Below, one piece after another: positions 26,619-37,918 of a stretch of DNA of 64,000 nucleotides. The notes below the pieces were generated by a model, which was not told where the DNA came from, did not search any database, and saw nothing but the letters and a program-made list of their open reading frames with translations. Position 1 is the stretch's first letter. Each line of letters begins with the position of its first letter. The stretch covers positions 124,001-188,000 of the forward strand of contig NC_060975.1 in the NCBI RefSeq assembly GCF_910589235.1, written 5' to 3'. This DNA comes from Vespa crabro. Taxonomy: Eukaryota > Arthropoda > Insecta > Hymenoptera > Vespidae. Position numbers and translations under genes: made by a program.

Positions 26619-27116
26619 CGTATAGAGTAACTTTTTACCAATACAAATCTACCCTCGTACCTGCCTCGACGTTACCGTCGATAAAAAAGATATTTAATAC
26701 TCGTTACAGGTACCACCGCATGCAAAAGCACCCATTCATCGGCCGCTACGATGATACTCTGCATTTAGCTGAATATTATATGTATTCCTTTGAAATCTCG
26801 CTAAAACATTCGTTGTCTTCCTTCTAAATAGTGCTAATCTGTGATAATTTCTTCAATGGAATATTTTTACGTTCGACGTCGAATGTTATTTCATTTGCGG
26901 CTAAGTCGACCGATCAAGATTTTATATTGCCAAATACGTCAAGTCGATTAATGCCGCGAACCGTGGGATATACAGTAACGTATTAAGTTTTCACGATGAC
27001 TAACTATGAACTTTTACGATCGCTCGTTTGCGGGACACCTACTACGTGGATTGATCTCTACCTCTGGTTTTGTTCGCAAAGCGTTGTTACAAATAGATAT
27101 GAGATTATTCGTTAAA

Positions 27117-27154
27117 TTATATATATATATATATATACGCGTGCGTGTATATAT

Positions 27155-27218
<64 letters not shown>

Positions 27219-27301
27219 TTATGTATATATGGATGCGCATAGACGTATATACGTAAGATGCTGTAAACGTGTGTAATATATACATATATATATATATATA
27301 T
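27117..27301. repeat. Long (TA)n blocks between MFSD1 and DHX33
   Basis: A near-continuous TA run (27117-27214, with a short GCGTGCG interruption) and a second one at about 27278-27301 lie downstream of the MFSD1 stop. They may mark the end of the MFSD1 3' region. AATAAA hexamers follow at 27327 and about 27378. Confidence 0.85.
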
Positions 27302-27326
27302 GTTGTTGTTGTTGTGATGTGCGAGA

Positions 27327-27332
27327 AATAAA
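27327..27332 (+). promoter_or_regulatory. Candidate polyadenylation signal of MFSD1
   Basis: This AATAAA is the first clear canonical hexamer I see after the MFSD1 stop, about 710 bases downstream. A second copy is about 50 bases further on. A shorter 3' end using a variant signal is equally possible. Confidence 0.35.
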
Positions 27333-27619
27333 TGTACGACGAAGAAAAGAAAATAAGAAGAGAAAAGAAAAATAAGAAATAAATGTCTCGTTAGTTTTCT
27401 TGCCCAACACTAGCCTAACGAGGAAAAAAAACAAGTATATGATTTTATTCTCCCTCCCCTCTTTTCATGCAATAGAAGAAGAAGAAGAAGAGGTGCCGAT
27501 CGTACTAGGCTCGAGTCAGAGGAGAGTGGCACGAGTGTATTATACCGGTAAAAGGTACGTAAGCTGAGCCTGTCTCATTTTCCGATTGTTTTATGATATC
27601 GTTTTAGTTGGCTCTCGAA

Positions 27620-28098
27620 ATGGGTGTTCACGACAATGCGGACTCCAAGTACAATGTTATGGGTACGTCGAGTTTTTCCAAATTAGCACCGAAACGACCG
27701 AACACTGTCGTTTTTGGGGAGAGTCCCGCCAAAGTACAGAAACACGAGGAGAGTAGTGGTTCAAGTTTTTCGAATGTCGAGAATACTACAGAACAAGGAA
27801 CCGCCAGTGTGCATCAACAAAGAAAATCTCTGCCAGTTTATCGGCTTCGTAAACGGTGAGATTCAAACACGAGAAATATAATTTTTTCTTAACCTTTCTA
27901 TTTTCTCTCCCCCTCTCAGATAGAGAGGGAATTTCATTGTATCTTTTCTTCAAAGAAAATTGAACAGCGCCTCCGTACGGTGAGTCGATTGACGATGGCC
28001 ATTGTAAATTCATATGCTTACCGATAGATAGCGTTATTCCGAGGGCGCGTCTATTCAAAGATGTTGGTAACAGGTGGTTTTGAAAATCGTCCTCGTCC

Positions 28099-28130
<32 letters not shown>

Positions 28131-28930
28131 ATCGTCGATCGTTCGACAATAGGATAAATAAAATTGATAGTAATGTGATATTTATAGACTTTTGGAGGAG
28201 ATACGAAGATACAGTACGTTGATCATTATCGGAGAGACCGGTAGCGGCAAAACGACGCAAATTCCACAACTGTTGCTCTCCTCCGGAATAGCTGGTGTTA
28301 GCGGTCGCGTGGGTGTAACGCAACCACGGAGGGTCGCCGCAGTGAGCATAGCTCGTAGAGTAGCACAGGAGCAGGGGGTAGAAACTGGTAAGCTGGTGGG
28401 TTACTGCGTACGATTCGAGGATGTGACGTCACCTCAAACCAGGATCAAGTACCTGACCGACGGTATGATGGTACGGGAAGCAATGACCGACGAGATACTC
28501 TCGGATTACTCGGTGGTGATATTGGACGAGGCTCACGAGAGATCCGTTCAGACGGACGTCCTTCTAGGTGTTACCAAACGAGCGCAGAATTTGAGGAAAC
28601 TGAAGAACTTGCCGCCACTGAAATTGCTGGTCATGTCGGCGACGATAGACGCCGATAAGTTCGCCAAGTATTTCCACGCGCCTGTCCTATATCTCGAGGG
28701 TCGACAGCATCCAGTGAAGATCTATCATGCTGTGAAGAGTCAAGAGGATTATGTTTTTTCTAGCATGGTCACGGCTTTTCAAATCCACCGGGAGACACCG
28801 GCCAAGTAAGAGTTTCGTCATTTCTTTCGATAACGAGTTGTACACGTACATACTTGCAGTTACACATATACGTGTGTGTGTGTGTGCGCGCGTGTCTGTG
28901 ATATATATATATATACAGTTATATATACTG

Positions 28931-28995
<65 letters not shown>

Positions 28996-30775
28996 CACAC
29001 AGTTATATATAACTGGCGGTAGGGTGAAGGATTACAAAAATGGGGCTGTTGTCATTTCCAGCGAAGACATTCTCGTGTTCTTGACCGGACAGGAAGAGAT
29101 AGAAACTGCCGTAGTTAATGCGAAACAGGTTGCCAAACAGTTGGACGGCAAGGGATATCCACCGTTGAAGGTATTTCCACTCTACTCGGCTCTACCGACT
29201 CATCAGCAGTTGGAAGCCTTCAAGCCGGCCCCCACGGGAATGCGAAAGCTTATTTTCTCGACGAACGTTGCCGAGACGTCCGTTACGATAGGTGGTGAGT
29301 CCTCCGATATTATTAGATAGCATTAGATCTTGTCGGATGTAGATGGACAGATAGATGGATAGGTAGGTGGATAGGTGGGTGGATGGGTAGGTGGATAGGT
29401 AGATGGATAAGGTAGATGAACGGATAGATAGACGATGAGTGTGGCATAAACGGCTTCGTCGACCTAGGTATTCGACACGTGATCGATACCGGCGTGGTCA
29501 AAGCAAGAACGCATCATCCAACGACGGGACTGGACGTTCTGAAGGTGGAACAGATCTCAAAGGCGCAAGCTTGGCAAAGGACAGGAAGAGCCGCTCGCGA
29601 GGCACCGGGAAAATGTTACAGGACTTATACAAAGGACGAGTTCGAGAGGATGAAGGAGATGCCAGTGCCGGAGATACAAAGGTGTTCCCTAGCTGGAGTC
29701 GCTCTTCAGCTTCTCGCCATTGGCGTCGATATTACTAGCTTCGATTTTATGGAGAGACCACCGAAGGAGGCGGTCGACGTAGCGGTGACATGTTTGGAAA
29801 AGCTCGCTGCCGTGAAAGGTATCGATTCGAGTTATAAAATCGATAGGGACCTCCCATCCTCTCCTGTTCAACGTTCTCTTCTTCGACCGACTATCCTCCT
29901 TTCACAGGTTCTCCGCCGCAATTGACTACTTTAGGAAGAACGATGTCTTTGTTCCCTTTGGATCCTCGATTTACCAAAGTGATTCTAGCCTCCGTAGAAC
30001 ATCGATGTCTCGAGGAAGCTCTGACGGTGGTTGCCCTCCTGTCCGGAGAATCGATATTTACCGATCCACCGGCCAAGAGACAGCAGGCTTATGCCGCCAA
30101 GTCACGGTAATTTTCGATTAAACTTTTTCCTTATAAATAAATAGCCAACGATCGTAACATTACAGATTCGCCTCTCCCGAGGGGGACCACGTAACCTTAT
30201 TAAATGTTTTTCGTGGTTATACGAGCACCGGCAGTCAGAAAAAGGTTTGGTGCCACGAGAATTTTCTACACCATCGGAATTTGGAATATGCCACGGAGGT
30301 ACGAAAGCAGCTCGCTACTTTGGCGGAACGTGCGAATTTGGATAAGGCCAGCTGCGGAACAAATACGGAACAGCTTAGGAAGGCTCTTCTCGAAGGGCTA
30401 TACGAGAACCTAGCGGAATTACAAAGGGATAATAACACCTACGTCACGGTAAATATCGTTAAAACTTTTCTTCCATTCAACATGTATTGATAGATAAATA
30501 ATGAATCGTTTGATCCTGAGGATATAAAACGACGTATAGATCGTCAACGATCGAAAGGATATATAGGACTAATCGAATGTTCTAATTCATACGCATAGGT
30601 AAGCTCGAAACAGCCGGTGGCTATACATCCATCCTCGACGTTACACGGTACGAAACCATCTCTGATATTGTTCACGGAAATCGTTGCCACAGGCAAGTGT
30701 TACCTCCGTGATTTGTCCGTCATCGAGAATTCCTGGCTGTCGGAGAAAGGAGTCGTTGCGGTTAAACACGAATGA
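27620..30775 (+). CDS. DHX33: DEAH-box ATP-dependent RNA helicase DHX33
   Basis: Seven exons (27620-27855, 28188-28805, 29062-29294, 29468-29818, 29908-30106, 30166-30448, 30599-30775) give 698 residues, close to human DHX33. Seen in order: a Ser-rich N-terminal tail with KRPNTVVFGESPAK; motif I GETGSGKT (94-101); TQPRRVAA (Ia); DEAH (192-195); SAT (229-231); FLTGQEEIE; motif V STNVAETSVTI; motif VI QRTGRAAR (399-406). The HA2 (winged-helix/ratchet) and OB-fold regions follow, with PVAIHPSS near the end. APVLYLEGRQHP and FQIHRETP fit DHX33 better than DHX35, DHX38 or DHX40. Family knowledge: DHX33 acts in rRNA transcription, 80S assembly and innate RNA sensing. The start at 27620 is the first ATG of the frame. 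A poly(A) signal sits at 30846-30851. Motif VI has Ala where Gly is usual. Confidence 0.95.
28088..28136. repeat. (TCG)n triplet repeat in DHX33 intron 1
   Basis: Repeated TCG/CGT triplets, slightly imperfect, end about 50 bases before DHX33 exon 2. They are intronic because the exon begins at 28188 after TTTATAG. Confidence 0.85.
28871..28999. repeat. (GT)n and long (TA)n tract in DHX33 intron 2
   Basis: A GT run with GC interruptions (28871-28901) is followed by TA repeats to about 28999. They fill half of the 256-base intron between exons 2 and 3. Long TA runs can extrude as cruciforms and commonly cause assembly length errors. Confidence 0.85.
29337..29436. repeat. Degenerate GATG/GGTA tetranucleotide array in DHX33 intron 3
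   Basis: About 100 bases of mixed GATA, GATG, GGTA and GGTG units occupy most of the 173-base intron. The mixture suggests an old, diverged tandem array. Confidence 0.75.
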
Positions 30776-30845
30776 TCGATTTATATTTTAATCCGATGAC
30801 TTTTATCGATACAGTCAACAATGAAAAGAAACGTTCCACGTATCG

Positions 30846-30851
30846 AATAAA
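30846..30851 (+). promoter_or_regulatory. Polyadenylation signal of DHX33
   Basis: An AATAAA hexamer lies about 70 bases after the stop codon, giving a short 3' untranslated region. Confidence 0.6.
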
Positions 30852-31247
30852 AGTTTTATCCAAGTTATTTACCATTTTACATATTCTTTTTATGCTAGCT
30901 AATCTGATAATTAAGGTCCTATATCTGATAAATATTTACTCGTGATTTTTCAAAGAGCTAACACACACGATCTATTCGTGGACTCGCCATCGGAATTGCA
31001 AATCGTCCCCTTTCAAGCTAAAAAGGTTAACGTTCAAACGTGTTATAAAAAGGCTTACTGAAAGAAAAATCTTTGCAAAGACGGTGTACCATTTTGACGT
31101 TTGTCTAATCTAATTTTACAGATTATCGGAAATAAGGAGAGGGGGAAAGAGGGAGGGAGGTTCGCTTAACTAATAAAACGTTTAATTCAACGGAGAGCCA
31201 AACGATTTGTTTGACACGAACGACCGATTGAAGCTTTGGAATTGTCC

Positions 31248-31310
31248 TTCTCCTCCTCCTCCTCCTCCTCCTCCTCCTCCTACTCCTACTCCTCCTCCTC
31301 CTACTCCTCC
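31248..31310. repeat. (CCT)n triplet repeat
   Basis: About 20 CCT units with a few ACT substitutions. It reads poly-Pro in one frame, but the surrounding frame is short and unsupported. Confidence 0.88.
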
Positions 31311-33289
31311 GTCGACGTCGACATTGTTTGTGAACGAGTTTACAGGCTTCTCTACAACAGGTGGCCTGGAAATAGAATCGTTTTCAATTTTCTATAACTA
31401 ACATTGATCGTCGTGCGAGCATCGAAAACGAGGATCGAAAATATCCGAAAGCAATTTCGAAAAATCAAAAGTTTTCGTAATTGTTACGATATCGGACGGC
31501 AAATGGTCAACGATCGATAGTTTTCGAGAGGGTCCGTCCATTCGAAAAATATTGAATTTCGATAGAAAGAGTAGGAAAGTGTTCATCGATCGTTGACCGG
31601 CGCTTATTTTACACATTAAACCACATTGGCTAGTGATAGACGTTGCTCTTCTTTTCCTTTTTATTTGGTCAGCCTCGACTACTTAATCGAATTCATTAAG
31701 GGCCACTGTAAAAAGTCGTTTTTATGGTCAAGCGTCCATAAAATGGAATGCGTTTCGCGTTAATCTCGGCTCTTACTCGCGACCGGCCGATGCGGAGAAA
31801 TCCCAGCTGAAAATTCTCTTGCTCGGCGGATACAATGACCTCGGCTGTTCATCTATTTTTATCGCCCTTTTTTCTTCATTTCTGTTCTTTTCTTTTTTCT
31901 TCTTTCTCCTTTTTTATTCTTTAAGAAGGACGTCGATGAAAAAACCGTTTCTTCGGTAGTCATTGTCCTTTCGACAAGGAAGAGCCTAAAGGTACGTACG
32001 TACATACATACATACTCGTATATAGTAAATTCCTCTTTTATTATAGGACTGATAGAAAAAGATAAAGGAAAGGCTGAAGAGAACTAAGACATATTTTGCG
32101 TGCCCTTCCAACATTCTCCTCCCTCCCTCCCCTCTCTCTGGCCTTCGTCGAATCGTCGAAGCTGAAAATCTAATATCGGATCTAATCGTCGTGGAGTTAG
32201 TCGTAAAGAGGGCTCGCGCAGGCATTCTCGCGTCCTTTATATCGAATTATCGAGCGCCTTAGTTTCTGCGCTAAGGAAGATGGCTGTTTCTAGGACTCTT
32301 TCTCGACCCGAGGAAAATCGCATTCTTGTCTGTCGCATCCGTGACATCCGTGATCATATCAGCATGATTCTCATAGATAGATATGGGCAAAAGACGTACT
32401 ACGTGCGCAATAAGGGAATGCCTATTATAAGATTATCCCTATCATTTTATAAGCTCGCGTAGATTATTTACAATTTTATGATTCCATCGAATCGATCTGT
32501 TGTCCAACGAAGAGTATGATCAGCTACGTAAGCATTTTAAATGTCCAGTTAAAAGTAGCAAGAAAAGATTTTGTTAACGCACTGAAATATGCCGCTAGAA
32601 GTTTACCTCGGTAGTAGTTGCGTTGATATAATCCAGATATAGACTTTGACGGATCGTAAGTAATACTAAATAAAATTAATGGATCAGAAAATCTGAGGTT
32701 CGTCTTGGAATGAAAGCAAAACACACGTTTCGTGTCGTTACGCGTCAAGCGTTTTATACGAAAATCAATAGCGGCTGTAAAAAGCTTTATTTCGATGCAT
32801 AAATCATTTTTAAAAAAACATCATGTTTCACAGGCACGATTTAATTTTATTATTTCTATTAATGGCCATACATCCTTTAAAAAGGATCTTGTTCCTGAAA
32901 ATCGGTCAAGAATTACGTGTGAACTCGTTGTTGGCGTAAACTATTATAGAAAACGGTGGAAGGGGCGATGAACGGTCTTAAGCTTCCTCGTCTTCCTCGT
33001 TTCGCATGTTACAGTGTTCTTTTCTTCTAATCGCGCGTTCCTCGTAGGCAACCCGACTATTTCGCTTCTCACGGAATTCACTTTTCCAGTCTCGTTATTT
33101 TCTCCTTCCTAATCTTCTTTCTCGTCCATTTAGTCTCTCTCCTTGGACTTTTTTTTCTTCGATCTTCTGCTTTAGCCTCTTCATGGGACGAAACGGAATT
33201 AAATTCCGCGGTTCCCTTTCATTAATTAATGGATATCGAGCGTAGGCCAAACTCCTCCTTTTTCTCGTGCGCCGCGTTGAGCGATGCTG

Positions 33290-33340
<51 letters not shown>
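33290..33340. repeat. (GAC)n triplet repeat
   Basis: Seventeen GAC units without interruption. Confidence 0.92.
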
Positions 33341-33343
<3 letters not shown>

Positions 33344-34760
33344 AAAGGATTTCTTCTCTCTCTTTTTCTTAAGTCAAAAAGGATTCGATTAAACGTTTAT
33401 CGCGTCCGAGCGCCGACGAATCGAACCCGCGAAGGATCGCTAACGAGCCGCACAAGCTCTTTGGGATTTTTCATTTACGTTAAAGGACTCGTTCGAAAAA
33501 CTTTTCCTTTTTCTCGTTAAAGGAAGATATACTTTCGACCCTTTTTCCATTAAAGAAAAGCGATGCTCGAGAATGGAGAAAACGCACGTTCACCTTTCTC
33601 GGTTTAGCGGTTTTCCACGTCGAGAGAAGAAAAAAGAAAAAAGGTAGAAGAAAAGAAAATTTCAAGAATTTTATTAGGACAACGCCGACGCAAGCAATCA
33701 ATGGAAAGCCGAGAAGACGAGACTGACAATGAGCGAGTCTCGTCTTAACGCGCGATAGAATTTCATTAATGTTATCGCGGAGAGATAGAAGAAGAGGAAG
33801 AAGACGGCATTATACGTGCCCCGAGATAGAGGAAAACTCGTAAGAAGATTTGTCCGAGACGATATCAAAGTCCTTCGGATACGAGAGACTGCGCCGAGAA
33901 AGAGACGTCGTCCTTGAAAATCAAATGGGATGGGAAGAGAGTCGCGAGAAAAGTAGCTGACGTCTTCTCTAATAGATTTCGTTGATTAATCCAATCGTCG
34001 CGATCTGTTATACCTGTAATGTGAGGAAACGAGAGAAGGTACCTAGAAGCGTTGAAAAGGAATCTACCTAAATGTATCAAGAGAAATGCATACGTCTTAA
34101 GTAGTGGAATATCTTTTAAACGATTCAAGATACGAGAGAGTAGCTATTAAAAAGCCGACTGGATCTTTCTCTTGACTGGCGCCATACCTCGCTTGTTCCT
34201 TCTAATTAAGAATGAAATATCGAAGAGTTTGGACGCGGATGGTTATATTTCAAAGATACGTGCAATGTGTGTCGCTTCTTCGATGAATGGACGCACGGTA
34301 GCCATAGGTAGGTATACCAAGATTGAAAAGACAGGAAAATAGGAAATAGATAGGGAGGCAGACTGCCTTTCTCGCGAAAGATGCAAAAGAACGTACGAAG
34401 AAGAGCTTTCATGCTATTCTTCCCCTATCTGGGTTCTTATTTCGAACGCCGCGGTCGTCTCGACTTTCTTTTCTCTCTGCTTAAGAGATTCTTAATAATG
34501 AATATCTCTTTGAATGGAGCCGGGCCGCGATGTTTTTAGAAAGGCGCGCACCGTATCCGAGTATCTGCGAGTGATCCCTCCCTCTTTGCTCCTACTTTCT
34601 TCTTCTCCTTCTTCTTCGTCGAGAGAAACGTGTACGAGAGCGGTTCCAACCATAATGTCAACAAACCGCGATGGGAAAAGCTTTCGCGCGAATATACCAA
34701 CCACATACATAATTGACCGCTTTTATTTCCCTCTCTTTCTTTCTTTTCCGTGCGAATCTT

Positions 34761-34762
34761 CT

Positions 34763-34797
<35 letters not shown>
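34761..34797. repeat. (CT)n microsatellite
   Basis: About 16 CT units after a short CCCT start. Confidence 0.85.
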
Positions 34798-34799
<2 letters not shown>

Positions 34800-35210
34800 G
34801 AACCCTGCGCCGTAGAAAAGCAACGAAAGAGAAGCATCGGCAGGACTCTATGAGATCCGGCCATATTCTTCTCTCTATAACCGAGCACTCGTTTTTCATT
34901 TTCTTAGAGCGCTCGGACCCTTTCACGTATGAAAGCTGCCCTATTGTAACTACCGATGTTTGCGCAATCCCCAAAGACTACGAGCTCGTTTCACTTAACC
35001 ATTTTCTAGCTGGTGCTGGAACGGTCCTCTTCAGTGCTCGTCTTCTTCTCGACCAAGAACGAAGAGATATTTCTTACTCCTCGAAAACTCTCTAGAAGAA
35101 GTTTGATTCGATTTCGAATTCGCTAGCTGGTTTGTTTCAATATTCGATATCGATCCGAGTCCGAGAGCCGAGTTTCGCGGGGTCAACGACGATGTCGGGG
35201 AATGCTACCG

Positions 35211-35264
35211 AGGATGAGGAAGAGGAAGAGGAACGGGAAGAGGAAGGGGAAGAGGAAGAGGAAG
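35211..35264. repeat. GAGGAA-type purine tract
   Basis: Imperfect GAGGAA hexamers make an all-purine strand of 50 bases except for single C and T interruptions. Confidence 0.8.
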
Positions 35265-35786
35265 TCTAAGCGGAAGGGCAGCGGTTATAGCAACAGGTGG
35301 TTTCAAAAATTCATTCCTTGCGTTCCGACTATATCGACTACTAGCGTAGACCCATCGACGCCTCTTTCCCTGTTTATCCCTCCTTACATTCCTCATCTCA
35401 CCCTCTAGCTCTCGTTCTCTCGAAGGTTCGATCCGTTCTCTTTGAGCCTCTTAATTGTGCATCTCCAAGGCGAACCAATCCCATCGAGGTAGCGTCCCTT
35501 CCTCGAGTGAATTCGAGTATATCGGTCTAAACGATCGCCAACCCTCTCCGTATTCTACGTAGAGATACAATGGTAAATTGTCCCCGTGATGCGTTCATTC
35601 CCCTAACAACAACGGGGGATACGAGGATATGGATTATTCGTTGTGTAAATCGGATCACAGCCACGAATATATCGTAGATCCTAGTTAAATTAGTGAGGAG
35701 ACGTACTGCCAGCTAAACTCGATGTAATTTGTTCGTATTGGTAAGAACGAATAAGATACTCGAATTTTCATCGGGTACACAACAGT

Positions 35787-35792
35787 TTTATT
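35787..35792 (-). promoter_or_regulatory. Candidate polyadenylation signal of the minus-strand secreted-protein gene
   Basis: The plus-strand TTTATT reads AATAAA on the minus strand, about 160 bases after the stop codon of the gene ending at 35952. It is correctly placed and oriented for that gene. Confidence 0.5.
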
Positions 35793-35951
35793 AAAATTAA
35801 TATTCGAACGTTCGATCTCGGTTACGATATTATTACTACTTAATATTATTTTGTAACTTTTTACACAAACACACGCGTGAAATATAATTATAATAAAGAT
35901 AGTTGATCGTTTTAAAAAAACGATCCCTCGATAAGATGTTACCCACCCTCC

Positions 35952-37130
35952 CTATGCCCTGTCTATCCACTCGATCGTCTTCTTCAAGATATAGTCTCTG
36001 GTACATCTGAGAACCTCGCTTGAGTCTACGATATCTATTATCAGTTGACCCATGCGAGCTAATACAGTTAAAGTCCTTAAAATTTCGATAAAAATTGGAT
36101 GCTCGGCCGTCGTCGATAGGATACTCGTAAACGATCGACCGCTTCGAGCTTTCGAATTCTTTCTCAAAGATCGCCGATCTCGATTCTGTTCGAAGGTAAC
36201 GTTCAAAGTGTCCAGGTTGCGTTCATATTTCTCTACGGATAACGACAAAGCCGTCTCCGTCGCCGTTGTTTCTTCGCGATCGCTTTTATCGAAATACGTG
36301 GATCGACGAGCCATCCCTTTATCTAGAACGGAAACTTTTCGAGAAGACAAAAATCCCAAATGCCCTGCTACGTCCGTCGTATCCGTCGAGGACGATGCTT
36401 CACTCGAGGAAGATTCACGATCCATAGTTAACTTTTTATTTAACAAGGAGAAAACTTTCGGCTTTACAGAATATCCTTGATAAGCGACTTTGACGGATGC
36501 AGCAGCAGCAGCAGCAGCAGCTTCGTGGTCGCTCCAACGACGTGAACGTTTATCGCTCGATCTCGAAGTAAATTGAGAAGGATAATTCGGGAGAGTCGAC
36601 CAATGGTTTAAACCATTTTCCAAATTACCTTCCTGATCGATAGTCGCTCGCTGGGAAAGAGGATATCTCTCTTCGATATTCGCTCGAGAAATTTCTTCGA
36701 AATCCTTTTTCGAGCTTCCTTCTTCTACGTAATTCTGACGAAACGATGATTTAGCATCAACGCCGTACCGGGAAGGATTTCCATAAGAAAAATCTTCTTC
36801 GCAGTATCTCGAATCGTTCTTGCATTTTCTTCGAATCGACATTTCTTTCAAGTTCGTTAACTCGTTCTCGATGATACGCGAGATGAAATCGGTCTCAATG
36901 TCGTTCGATCCGAGAAAATAATCGGCCCAGCAATAACCCAACTTTATTTCCTCGCGATAAGTCTCGTAAATCCAGCGACAGTATTTCAAGGTCTTGTGCA
37001 ACAAAGCGATAGGATCGCCGTTGCTCTCTTCCATCTCGGCTCGCCCATGGTGCACCGCGATCAAGAGGAGTATAAGGAGGAGACGTAGCAAGACGGACGA
37101 CGACGGTAATCCGCGTACAAAGCTCTTCAT
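35952..37130 (-). CDS. Secreted protein of unknown family with signal peptide and proprotein-convertase sites
   Basis: An uninterrupted 392-residue frame on the minus strand, much longer than chance frames nearby. I do not recognise the family. Residues 1-31 form a classic signal peptide: a basic start, the hydrophobic core VLLRLLLILLLIAV, and likely cleavage after GRA. The mature part has five Cys (51, 67, 103, 110, 376), two N-glycosylation sequons (NDS at 105, NVT at 310), a poly-Ala run (204-211) encoded by GCA/GCT triplets, and Ser/Thr-rich low-complexity stretches. RSRR (195-198) and RDRR (317-320) match furin-type cleavage sites, so it may be a processed precursor. The N-terminal Cys region (44-115) and the C-terminal block (334-392, hydrophobic helix plus Cys) look like the conserved parts. 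No intron is needed. It could be a lineage-restricted cuticle, silk, venom or signalling protein; the sequence does not decide. Confidence 0.72.
   Translation of the reverse strand: MKSFVRGLPSSSVLLRLLLILLLIAVHHGRAEMEESNGDPIALLHKTLKYCRWIYETYREEIKLGYCWADYFLGSNDIETDFISRIIENELTNLKEMSIRRKCKNDSRYCEEDFSYGNPSRYGVDAKSSFRQNYVEEGSSKKDFEEISRANIEERYPLSQRATIDQEGNLENGLNHWSTLPNYPSQFTSRSSDKRSRRWSDHEAAAAAAAASVKVAYQGYSVKPKVFSLLNKKLTMDRESSSSEASSSTDTTDVAGHLGFLSSRKVSVLDKGMARRSTYFDKSDREETTATETALSLSVEKYERNLDTLNVTFEQNRDRRSLRKNSKARSGRSFTSILSTTAEHPIFIEILRTLTVLARMGQLIIDIVDSSEVLRCTRDYILKKTIEWIDRA
36498..36522. repeat. (GCA)n triplet run encoding poly-Ala
   Basis: About eight GCA triplets on the plus strand (TGC on the minus strand) lie inside the minus-strand secreted-protein gene, where they encode an eight-residue Ala tract. 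Confidence 0.85.
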
Positions 37131-37839
37131 CCTCGCGTTTCGTATTTTCAGGCACGGTGCATAAGCAAATTTTCGTTTTGTCCTCTTCTCTTGTCTCGCG
37201 TCATCCCCTTTTTTAATCCATCAAACTCTCGTCTACGAGTCATACGAGGAATTACACTAATTTCTTCGAAAGTACGAGTTTATATTTTAACGATAAATTT
37301 CGTTCAAATACTTTCACTTTTGATAATTCTCGTTCGATCGATCGCAACGATAACGATTAACAACCGTGAGAACGGCGGTACACCGCGGTTCGTGTCGACA
37401 TGGAGAGGGTGTGTGGGGGAGAGAGAGAGGAATATAAAGACGTTGAATGGATGGAATTGGATTTGCAGGACCGCAAAGCGACGCGTTCGAAATGGATTTT
37501 CTCGTGGTAGAACCGCACGACAGACTGACTAGGCCTTTGCGAGGGATCCTCGATATATTTCTTCGGTATATACCTAGGTACGTTGGCGTCGATTAGTCAT
37601 CGTGGCAAAAGTTTACAAAGTGCCTAATCCTGTCCGGTAGGATTCTTACCCGACGGACTACTCCCCGCTTTTCAAAACTTTAAATGAGGATAGACGTGGC
37701 AGGTAAGTCACACACAGTTAGGAGGGGAAAAATTGCTATTTGGGACAAAAGGATCGCATTCCTAAAATTTCTCTTCTACCCCCTCTCCTTACCATTTCCT
37801 CGTGCGTCCCTACGTGCTGGTTAGCGTATCGCAATATAT

Positions 37840-37843
<4 letters not shown>

Positions 37844-37918
<75 letters not shown>
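37844..37918. repeat. (TA)n microsatellite
   Basis: About 37 TA units with one TGTA interruption near 37901. Confidence 0.9.

Larger units (their letters stand above)
30776..35951. other. Intergenic region between DHX33 and the secreted-protein gene
   Basis: Apart from the DHX33 3' untranslated end and the converging 3' end of the minus-strand gene, I see only simple repeats (CCT at 31.25 kb, GAC at 33.3 kb, CT at 34.77 kb, purine-rich GAGGAA at 35.2 kb). The open frames have no recognisable motif. Confidence 0.6.

Noticed and set aside
32732..32971. Short basic plus-strand frame that might be a transposase remnant
   Set aside because: No catalytic motif, terminal repeats or target duplication could be seen.
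33411..33440. Minus-strand GGTTCGATT, resembling a tRNA B box
   Set aside because: The flanking bases do not pair as a T-arm and there is no A box or acceptor stem at the right distance.
35425..35436. GGTTCGATCC, a possible tRNA B box on the plus strand
   Set aside because: No A box or matching acceptor stem within the expected 85 bases.
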